Assembly (NCBI GenBank): GCA_029210565.1
Contig: JARGFQ010000008.1
Location: forward strand, 110,531-174,530
DNA: 64,000 nt
Source of the DNA: Bacteroidales bacterium
GTDB lineage: Bacteria; Bacteroidota; Bacteroidia; Bacteroidales; VadinHA17
Reading direction: 5' to 3'
Shown: positions 57,948 through 64,000 of the stretch, one piece after another
Layout of the letters: each line of letters starts with the position of its first letter
How positions within the stretch are numbered: the stretch's first letter is position 1
The notes under the pieces: model-generated
The model's input: only the letters and a program-made list of their open reading frames with translations
What the model was told of the DNA's origin: nothing
The model's database searches: none
Translations under genes and position numbers: made by a program

Positions 57948-58723
57948 ATAGCAGGCCGGTAGCAGTAGTCACAGGAGCCAGCAGGGGCATAGGACGTGCC
58001 ATCGCCCTGGCACTTGCCGGTGAGGGATATGATATTGCCGCCATCGCACGAACGCCTGACAGCGAGTGCATGCTTTCGCTGCAGCCGGAGATAGAGAGTA
58101 CCGGCGCCACATTCTTTCCTGTAGGTCTTGACGTGGCTCGCACCGATCTGCATGACGAGGCTATCTCCAACATACTTGAGCGCTTCAGCCGTATAGACAT
58201 CCTGGTGAATAATGCCGGCATAGCGCCGATCGAGCGCAGGGATATGCTTGACATGGATGAGGAGACATTCGACAGTGTCATGGGCGTCAACCTGAAGGGG
58301 CCTGTCTTCCTGGCACGAAGGGTTGCCAGGGAGATGATCTGGATGAAGGAACAGAAGAAAGAGTACAGGCCTTCGATAATGTTCGTAACCTCATTCCTTG
58401 CATATACCTCTTTCACCAATGGCGTTGAAGTGTGCATCTCCAAGGCCGGCCTCAGCATGGCAGCCCTTGTCTTTTCCGACAGGCTGACAGAGGAGGGAAT
58501 AAATGTTTATGAGATCAGGCCGGGACTGATAGAGACAGAGCTTACGGCCCGCAGCAAGGATAAATTTGACAGGCTTATCATGGAGGGAGTTGTACCGCAG
58601 AAACGGTGGGGCACACCTGAGGATGTGGCAAAAGCCGTGGCATCACTTGCCAGGGGCGAGTGGTCATTCTCTGCCGGTTCTATCTTTGAGGTGAGCGGAG
58701 GCATGAATATCAGAAGCTTCTAG
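57944..58723 (+). CDS. Short-chain dehydrogenase/reductase lacking the catalytic tyrosine
   Basis: A 259-residue SDR with the cofactor loop TGASRGIGRAIAL near the N-terminus, NNAGIAP and the catalytic Ser region VTSFLAYTS. The YxxxK motif reads VCISK (residues 163-167), so the catalytic Tyr is replaced by Val through a GTG codon while K167 is kept. The family is otherwise normal (YEIRPGLIETELT, GSIFEVSGGM). Start ATG 57944 overlaps the upstream stop as ATGA. Reductase activity may be lost or altered; a binding role or an unusual substrate is possible. Confidence 0.87.
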   Translation: MNSRPVAVVTGASRGIGRAIALALAGEGYDIAAIARTPDSECMLSLQPEIESTGATFFPVGLDVARTDLHDEAISNILERFSRIDILVNNAGIAPIERRDMLDMDEETFDSVMGVNLKGPVFLARRVAREMIWMKEQKKEYRPSIMFVTSFLAYTSFTNGVEVCISKAGLSMAALVFSDRLTEEGINVYEIRPGLIETELTARSKDKFDRLIMEGVVPQKRWGTPEDVAKAVASLARGEWSFSAGSIFEVSGGMNIRSF

Positions 58724-58834
58724 AAATTAGCCGGTTACACTTCAGTGCAAGGTTTCTTGAATCATTTTATTTAACGTCTGTTGAACAAAATCACGCTCTT
58801 TCGGGTTTTAGTTCAAAACAAAACAGACAATAAA

Positions 58835-59419
58835 ATGAAGACAACAGCATTAATATTGATGGTCACACTGTTTGCCGGTGCACAGATGAACGCCCAGGGA
58901 AAGCAGATTGCTGATCCATCTGCAACAACAATCACATGGTTTGGTAATAAGATCATCGGCAGTGCCCATACAGGCACGATAGGGCTCATGGAGGGCTGGC
59001 TTTCAACGGAAGGCAACGTCATTACCGGGGGTGAATTCAGGGTTGATATGAAAAGTATTGTCAACACCGACCTCAAGGATGAAAAAATGAAGGAACGCCT
59101 GGTGGGTCATCTAAAGTCCGATGATTTCTTCGGGGTTGAGAAATATCCCGTAGCGAAACTGGTTGTTACCGGGAGCAGTGAATTCAGTGACGGCAAGGCC
59201 ACTGTCAGGGGCAACCTGACTGTCAAGGAGGCTACGCATCCGGTTGAGTTCACGGCACTCTGGGCTAAGTCGGGCGATGTTTCGACCTACACTGCAACAA
59301 TCGTCTTCGACCGTTCAAAGTACGATGTCAGGTTCGGCTCCGGCAAGTTCTTCTCCAACCTCGGAGACAACGCTATCCGTGACGAGATAAAGCTCGAGGT
59401 GCAGCTGGTGGTCAGATAA
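58835..59419 (+). CDS. YceI family periplasmic lipid-binding-like protein
   Basis: A 194-residue exported YceI protein, a lipocalin-like beta barrel that binds isoprenoid-type lipids. The signal peptide is KTTALILMVTLFAGAQMNAQ. The core TITWFGNKIIGSAHTGTIGLMEGWL, GGEFRVDMKSIVNTDL and FDRSKYDVRFGSGKFF is typical. The start at 58835 is supported by the signal peptide. The 3' end abuts and overlaps the broken M28 peptidase gene on the other strand. Confidence 0.92.
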   Translation: MKTTALILMVTLFAGAQMNAQGKQIADPSATTITWFGNKIIGSAHTGTIGLMEGWLSTEGNVITGGEFRVDMKSIVNTDLKDEKMKERLVGHLKSDDFFGVEKYPVAKLVVTGSSEFSDGKATVRGNLTVKEATHPVEFTALWAKSGDVSTYTATIVFDRSKYDVRFGSGKFFSNLGDNAIRDEIKLEVQLVVR

Positions 59420-60519
59420 ACCGTTAACTGAGGAAGTGCCCCGCCGATCAGCAGGAACAGCACCGATCTTTTCAGGCTGATGCCCGATGAAGCAAGGGCT
59501 TTCGCGGCCGCCAGTATGTCCACCACCCCGCTGGTATTGTCAAGTCCGCCTGGGACAAGCAGTCCCCCTGCGTTGCCGACGGCATCAAGATGCCCGCCAA
59601 TGATAATCCCCTCATCCTTCAGGAGCGGGTCCGATCCTTCGATCATACCCACGACGTTGCAGGTCCTGCCCTCAGGGTGGCGTGTGGTGTTTGCCTTCAT
59701 GGTCACGGTCTTTCCTGTGGCAAAAGAGGCGGGCCTGAATGAGTTGTCGATCTGTGACAGCAGTGTCTTATTTTTCCTGTAGAGGCCGGCGAATATGTCA
59801 TTCAGCGGCTCCGGGCCGATTCCTATGACAATCATATCCTTCACGTATGTGATATTGGGATTGGCACTGTTGCCGTCGATGTAAAGCATACCTGCAGCCC
59901 CGTGTGCAGCGGCATTTTCAACCTTGTAGTGGTGATAGCAGTACTTTACCCACTTTGAATATTTCGGGTCACGGGCATCCTTATAGGGCACATCGCGGTT
60001 CATCAGCACGATCTTGCCGCTGACATCGATACCCTTGTAATCGTCATAGTTGAGCTCCGGTGCTGTGACTCCGTACCCGACATAGACAACTTCTGCCGTT
60101 ATCTCGCCGTTGCCGGAGTTCATCCCCGGGTAGTAGTCGGCAGGGGCCTGGTAGCTCTTCATAATTGTTGTTCCGTCTTTCTGTGGCAGGTGGAGCTGCA
60201 GCCCTCCCATGTCGTTTACAACTGTATAGGGGTGGTCAAACCACTGGAAATAAGTGCCGTTGTCGCCGGTAGGGTTCACTCCCCACTCCTTAAGTTTGTC
60301 CGCCACCCATTCTGCGGCTTCAAGGTATTCGGGGGTGCCAGCAAGCCTGCCTCCGTACTTCGGAGAACAGAGCTCCGTCATCCAGTCACTGATCTCCTCA
60401 CTGCTGATGGAGTGAAAATGTTTGAGCAGCAGATGATTGTCGGCATCCTGGGCAGATGTAAGTGCAGAGAAGACAACTGCGGTCAGAAGGGTAATGTATC
60501 TCTTTGTTCCTTTTCGCAT
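59287..60519 (-). pseudogene. M28 aminopeptidase truncated at its C-terminus by a rearrangement
   Basis: An exported M28-type zinc peptidase that has lost its end. The signal peptide starts at the ATG at 60519. A PA-type insert (GEITAEVVYVGYGV...DVSGKIVLMNRD) is followed by the catalytic domain start with zinc ligands in GGHLDAVG and GGLDNTSGV. The frame then reads LKRSVLFLLIGG and stops resembling the family at about 59440, exactly where homologs have the catalytic EE motif. The last ~50 codons are the reverse complement of the 3' end of yceI. The distal zinc ligands are missing, so activity is not expected. Confidence 0.8.
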
Positions 60520-60619
60520 AGCTGGTTTAATTATTGGGATTGACATAACGCATGTAAAAATAGTCTTTTGGCAGGATGCACCTTAAGCAAAAGAAATTTT
60601 TCCTGAAAGAGGCTGACAA

Positions 60620-60647
60620 TCATTATTGTATTATTCGCAAATAATGA
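60620..60647. promoter_or_regulatory. Candidate operator hairpin upstream of fucP
   Basis: TCATTATT (60620-60627) and AATAATGA (60640-60647) form a perfect 8-bp inverted repeat about 30 nt upstream of the transporter start, in the spacer between diverging genes. A regulator site is plausible from position only. Confidence 0.3.
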
Positions 60648-60674
60648 CAAATATTGTGGTTCAATGACCTACAG

Positions 60675-61940
60675 ATGAGCAGCAAGACATTTTTGAGATT
60701 TCCGAAACGACTGGTGACGAGGGAATTTATCGTCCCGTTCATTCTGGTGACAAGCCTCTTTTTTCTGTGGGGTGTGGCTCACAGCCTGCTGGATGTTCTT
60801 AACAAGCATTTTCAGGATATCCTTGGCATCACCAGGGCGAGGTCAGGTCTGGTTCAGGCGGCTCTCTACGGGGGTTATTTCGTGATGGCCATACCGGCAG
60901 GACTCTTCATGAACAGGATGGGTTACCGGAAAGGGATAATAACCGGGCTGCTTCTTTATGCCGCCGGAGCGTTTCTCTTTCTGCCGGCGACCTTTATACA
61001 GACATTTGGATTCACCCTCTTCTGCCTGTTTGTCATTGCATGCGGCCTCACCTTCCTGGAGACGGCCGCCAATCCATATTCGAGTGTTCTGGGGCCAAAG
61101 GAGACCTCGGAACAGAGGCTGACACTGTCGCAGTCGTTCAACGGACTGGGCTGGATCATCGGACCTGCCCTGGGGGGTATGCTGATACTGGGAGCCGGCG
61201 GCGAGGGTGACACCAACAAGTTCTCGTCCATGGCGTTGCCTTACATGCTGATAGGAGGGGTGGTGCTGGCCGTTGCCTTTATGTTTGTCATCACCCGTAT
61301 GCCTGATATCCATGAAGGTGAGCATGACGACCACGGAGACAGGGGCACCTACAGGGGACTGCTGAAGGTGAGGCATTTCCGTTATGCCGTTGTGGCGCAG
61401 TTTCTGTATGTGGCTGCCCAGACAGGCATCAACAGCTTCTTTATCAACTATGTGGTGGAGACCATGCCCGCGTATTCGCCGGAGAAGGCAGCCTATCTGC
61501 TTTCGCTTGGTTTTGTCTTCTTCATGTCGGGACGTTTCATCGGGTCGCTCTTCATGAGCTGGTTCAGCCCGAGGCAGATGCTTGGGATCTACGCTCTCGT
61601 CAACACCGCAGCCATGGCATTGGTAATGCTGGGCCTCGGATGGCCCTCGCTCGTTGCCCTCTACCTCAATTATTTCTGTATGTCCATAATGTTTCCAACG
61701 ATCTTTGCGTTAGGATTAAAAGACCTGGGAGGCATGACCAAGAAGGGATCTTCGGTCCTGGTAATGACGATAGTGGGAGGAGCTATATGCCCGGTGATCA
61801 TGGGTCGCATAGCCGACGTTTCCGGGATGGCAGTCGGGTTCATTGTGCCACTGATATGCTTTACCTTCATTGCCTGGTATGCCTTTTTCAGGGCGAAGAG
61901 TATCATAATTTTTAAAGAGGGAGAACATTCGCATGCTTAA
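60675..61940 (+). CDS. fucP: FucP/GluP-family sugar:H+ symporter (MFS)
   Basis: A 421-residue twelve-helix transporter of the FucP branch of the major facilitator superfamily. The first helix carries FILVTSLFFLWGVAHSLLDVLNKHF with the FucP-type substrate Asp. FLETAANPYSSVLGP and GPALGG are typical, as is the second-half SMALPYMLIGG. It imports fucose, glucose/galactose or related hexoses. The ATG at 60675 is preferred to a TTG at 60654. The last 8 nt overlap the outer-membrane barrel gene, so sugar uptake across both membranes may be coupled. A FucU mutarotase is at 21.7 kb. Confidence 0.92.
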   Translation: MSSKTFLRFPKRLVTREFIVPFILVTSLFFLWGVAHSLLDVLNKHFQDILGITRARSGLVQAALYGGYFVMAIPAGLFMNRMGYRKGIITGLLLYAAGAFLFLPATFIQTFGFTLFCLFVIACGLTFLETAANPYSSVLGPKETSEQRLTLSQSFNGLGWIIGPALGGMLILGAGGEGDTNKFSSMALPYMLIGGVVLAVAFMFVITRMPDIHEGEHDDHGDRGTYRGLLKVRHFRYAVVAQFLYVAAQTGINSFFINYVVETMPAYSPEKAAYLLSLGFVFFMSGRFIGSLFMSWFSPRQMLGIYALVNTAAMALVMLGLGWPSLVALYLNYFCMSIMFPTIFALGLKDLGGMTKKGSSVLVMTIVGGAICPVIMGRIADVSGMAVGFIVPLICFTFIAWYAFFRAKSIIIFKEGEHSHA

Positions 61941-62577
61941 AAATGAAACATTTATACTCTTTTTTACGTTGCTTCTGGCTTCCGGCATCTGCAGCGGACA
62001 GAAAACATGGTGGGGAGAGTATTCGGTTTTTGCAGGCGGAGGCGACAATGAAATCTTTAGATTTGAGGAGCTTATAGGCACAGGGTCCGTAACCGGAACG
62101 GGTACATGGACGGCAGGATTCGACATTCGAAGGCTGTTTGGGGATCACTTCAGCGTTGAAACAGGGCTTTCATATTCGCAACAGTACTATTATACCAGTC
62201 CGGCACCGGGTATCCCCGGTGAAGACCGGCCGGGCGACTTCGGTATTATATCCCTGCCGCTGACAGCGAGAGTTGATTTCCTGAAGTGGTTCTTTGCCGA
62301 TGCCGGCGCTGTGGCAGGATTTCAGACAGGATTTTCGCGACTGGATGATATGACAGGTTTTGGCGTGACTCTGGGTGCCGGTTTCCAGTACAATTTCAAG
62401 TCAGATATCTTCTTCAGGGTGCGTGCCTATGCCGCGCAATACGGGTTGCTGCACTTCATGCCTGAGGACCATCCGCAGACGCTGACGAATGGGGGTGTGA
62501 CAGTGGGAGTGGGGTACAGATTCATCAGACTGGGCAGGTGCAACTGTCCGGGGGACAACGCTCAGCGGAGAAGGTAG
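61933..62577 (+). CDS. Small outer-membrane beta-barrel protein
   Basis: A 214-residue exported protein with a signal peptide (FILFFTLLLASGICSGQ). The mature part is an alternating-strand barrel (SVETGLSYSQQYYY, LTARVDFLKWFFADAGAV, GAGFQYNFKSDIFFRVRAYAAQYGL, GVTVGVGYRF), similar in style to Bacteroidota PorT/OmpW-like porin-type proteins. The tail ends in GRCNCPGDN. It overlaps fucP by 8 nt. Its role, passive channel or assembly factor, is not known. Confidence 0.75.
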   Translation: MLKNETFILFFTLLLASGICSGQKTWWGEYSVFAGGGDNEIFRFEELIGTGSVTGTGTWTAGFDIRRLFGDHFSVETGLSYSQQYYYTSPAPGIPGEDRPGDFGIISLPLTARVDFLKWFFADAGAVAGFQTGFSRLDDMTGFGVTLGAGFQYNFKSDIFFRVRAYAAQYGLLHFMPEDHPQTLTNGGVTVGVGYRFIRLGRCNCPGDNAQRRR

Positions 62578-62623
62578 AAACCGGCCGGTTTGCTGTGCCG
62601 GATGATAGCGGTCAGGGAAGTGA

Positions 62624-63610
62624 TTACTCTTCGGCGATCTCCCGGATCAGCTTTTTGGCTTCGGCCCATTTCTCGTCGGGCATGCGGGCACCGATGACCT
62701 CTATCACCTTTCCTGCCAGTATTGAGCCGAAGAGTCCGCATTTGTCGAGGCTGAATCCGTTTGAGAATCCATAGAGGAAGCCTGCAGCGTAGAGGTCGCC
62801 GGCGCCGGTGGTGTCAACGGCATTGACCTTCAGGGCTTCCACCTTCACTACCTCGTCGCCGCGTTTGATCCACGATCCGTCAGGACCTGTCTTGACTACG
62901 GCAATCTCGCATCTTTTTGATATTTCGTCGAGTGCCTCCACTGGACCGAGGCCGGTGAAGGCCCTGGCCTCCTCCTCGTTGGCGAAGATGATGTCGACAT
63001 ATTCATCCACTATCTTATCGAATGCCGGGCGCATGTCGTTCACGACGTTAAAGCTTGCCAGGTCGAGGGCCACGCACATGTGGTTCTCTTTTGCCAGCCG
63101 GCATGCCTGTTCCACCAGGGGGAGGTTAAAGATGAGGTACCCTTCAAGGTAGAGGATATTATAGTTACGGAAGTAATCGGCCAGCAGTTCTTCGGCCATC
63201 AGTTCCGTTGCTGCGCCGAGGTGGGTGGCGAAGGTGCGTTCCGAGTCGGGTGTCACCAGTGCCACGGCGGTACCTGTGGGTGACAGTTTTGAGCGTATCA
63301 GCACGGGTGTAAGTCCTGCCTCCACCATATCCTTTTCGTAGAAGATGCCCAGTTCATCGCGTCCCACCTTGCCGATGAAGGAGGAGTGCACACCCATTGT
63401 GCCGAGGCCGTACATGGTATTGCCTGCCGATCCCCCGGAGGCCAGTGTTCTTTTCAGTCCGTTTATAGCTTGTTTTATTTCACCTGAGCGCATGGCGTCG
63501 ACCATGGTCATGCTGCCCTTGGGGAGGCTGAAGCGGGTGAGGCAGGTCTCGTCGGGCACTATTGTCATCACATCGACAAGTGCATTGCCGATGCCAATAA
63601 TCTTCTTCAT
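62624..63610 (-). CDS. PfkB-family carbohydrate/nucleoside kinase
   Basis: A 328-residue ribokinase-fold kinase, closest in style to Bacteroidota adenosine-kinase-like PfkB proteins. The first PfkB signature is ASGGSAGNTMYGLGTMG, the second, with the catalytic base, is DTTGAGDLYAAGFLYG (anion hole GAGD). The start KKIIGIGNALVDVMT is typical of adenosine kinase. It phosphorylates a nucleoside or sugar. It has its own divergent promoter with tRNA-Asn. Confidence 0.92.
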   Translation of the reverse strand: MKKIIGIGNALVDVMTIVPDETCLTRFSLPKGSMTMVDAMRSGEIKQAINGLKRTLASGGSAGNTMYGLGTMGVHSSFIGKVGRDELGIFYEKDMVEAGLTPVLIRSKLSPTGTAVALVTPDSERTFATHLGAATELMAEELLADYFRNYNILYLEGYLIFNLPLVEQACRLAKENHMCVALDLASFNVVNDMRPAFDKIVDEYVDIIFANEEEARAFTGLGPVEALDEISKRCEIAVVKTGPDGSWIKRGDEVVKVEALKVNAVDTTGAGDLYAAGFLYGFSNGFSLDKCGLFGSILAGKVIEVIGARMPDEKWAEAKKLIREIAEE

Positions 63611-63624
63611 CCGGAAATTTTTGC

Positions 63625-63632
63625 CAAAGATA
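63625..63632 (-). promoter_or_regulatory. -7 promoter element for the PfkB kinase
   Basis: The minus strand reads TATCTTTG (TAnnTTTG), 14 nt upstream of the start at 63610. Confidence 0.5.
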
Positions 63633-63655
63633 TTGCTTAATTCGTTTAAAGCGGT

Positions 63656-63663
63656 TAATTTTG
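63656..63663 (+). promoter_or_regulatory. -7 promoter element for tRNA-Asn
   Basis: TAATTTTG (TAnnTTTG), 25 nt upstream of tRNA-Asn, with a weak -33 ATTG 20 nt further up. Confidence 0.55.
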
Positions 63664-63688
63664 TGCCGCTTTAAAAAGCGAGATATAC

Positions 63689-63762
63689 TCCTCAGTAGCT
63701 CAGTTGGTCAGAGCACCTGACTGTTAATCAGGGGGTCCTAGGTTCAAGTCCTAGCTGGGGAG
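63689..63762 (+). tRNA. tRNA-Asn (anticodon GTT)
   Basis: A full cloverleaf: acceptor TCCTCAG/CTGGGGA, D arm GCTC...GAGC, anticodon stem CCTGA/TCAGG with loop CTGTTAA (anticodon GTT), T arm CTAGG-TTCAAGT-CCTAG, and discriminator G. CCA is not encoded. Confidence 0.95.
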
Positions 63763-63773
63763 CGAAGCAAGTC

Positions 63774-63808
63774 AACCACTTACACGGATTTCGGGTAAGT
63801 GGTTTTTT
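63774..63808 (+). terminator. Terminator after tRNA-Asn
   Basis: A perfect 10-bp stem, AACCACTTAC (63774-63783) with GTAAGTGGTT (63795-63804), is followed by TTTT. Confidence 0.85.
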
Positions 63809-63810
63809 CT

Positions 63811-64000
63811 TTCGCGCCAGTTTTGGGCCAGCTTTTGGAGGAAATTCACTGTTTTGGGGTCATAGATGGATGACGATTGAAGGCTTATATGTTTAACATT
63901 CAATTTAAAATCAAACCATATTCTTTCTTCAAAATATATCCAGGCATTTGGGGGGGCTTTGAGATCGGTTACTTGATCAAGGAGGAGTATTTGATTACTT
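63811..64000. other. AT-rich end of window after tRNA-Asn, no supported gene
   Basis: The last 190 nt are AT-richer than the main part of the window. A short frame opens at the ATG at 63889 (MFNIQFKIKPYSFFK) and runs off the edge after 37 codons without a recognisable family. The junction CCAGTTTTGGGCCAGCTTTTGG right after the tRNA terminator contains a repeated CCAGxTTTTGG. Sequence beyond the window would be needed to tell an integrated element from ordinary spacer. Confidence 0.25.

Overview
The window comes from a member of the Bacteroidota, most likely a Bacteroidales/Marinilabiliales-type organism. The evidence is a type IX secretion C-terminal sorting domain (near 42.6-42.8 kb), Bacteroidota-specific families (DUF2723, SiaC/DUF1987, EttA, ALDH4-type PruA), weak Shine-Dalgarno sites, and many copies of the Bacteroidota -7 promoter element TAnnTTTG. 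The promoter of tRNA-Arg matches the full TTTG-N19-TAnnTTTG consensus.

Layout. 0-6.7 kb: 3' half of an F-type ATP synthase operon (atpA fragment, atpG, atpD, atpC) with a polyprenyl diphosphate synthase between atpG and atpD and an aromatic amino acid decarboxylase behind atpC. 6.6-14.6 kb: a large secreted metallopeptidase/propeller protein, a DUF2723 membrane glycosyltransferase-like protein, a lone receiver domain, a small lipoprotein and a small membrane protein. 14.6-16.3 kb: ettA. 16.3-20.4 kb: an AT-richer stretch with a sulfur module (sulfide:quinone reductase, TusE/DsrC-like, DsrE2-like), tRNA-Arg and a wrecked KtrB/KtrA potassium-uptake locus. 20.5-27.5 kb: aldo/keto reductase, fucose mutarotase, two secreted esterases, a HAD phosphatase and an internally deleted FGGY kinase. 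27.5-31.7 kb: cvpA, tyrS and a Wzz/Wzy-like polysaccharide pair. 31.7-37.8 kb: a minus-strand run of tolC, RND/MacA adaptor, tsaB, DUF3108, efp and a PP2C phosphatase. 38-41 kb: fructose-bisphosphate aldolase, a ribbon-helix-helix protein, SiaC, tRNA-Gln, DUF302 and a GNAT acetyltransferase. 41-46.5 kb: a broken CotH gene with a T9SS tail and an operon of a beta-barrel protein plus an 886-residue secreted protein with six EGF-like cysteine modules. 46.5-52 kb: CcrM-type DNA methyltransferase, lipoprotein, PruA and a Kef-type antiporter. 52-54.5 kb: a PspC/PadR envelope operon with a candidate PadR operator. 54.6-64 kb: a sugar-type oxidoreductase, rhomboid protease, cytoplasmic (alpha/alpha)6 enzyme with a coupled SDR, YceI, a truncated M28 peptidase, a FucP transporter with an outer-membrane barrel, a PfkB kinase and tRNA-Asn.

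The signal I find most novel is a conserved ~75-80 nt inverted-repeat element present five times (13.96, 23.96, 24.05, 36.34 and 54.32 kb). In four cases the same end faces a start codon 12-22 nt away. The gene downstream is an envelope protein each time, and the stem shows compensatory base changes. It may be a leader RNA or a REP/MITE-like element. A second theme is gene decay: a TrkH-TrkA deletion fusion with a frameshift, an FGGY kinase lacking its middle, an M28 peptidase lacking its C-terminus, and CotH with a nonsense codon and a frameshift.

All calls rest on reading the sequence by eye. No database search or structure prediction was possible.
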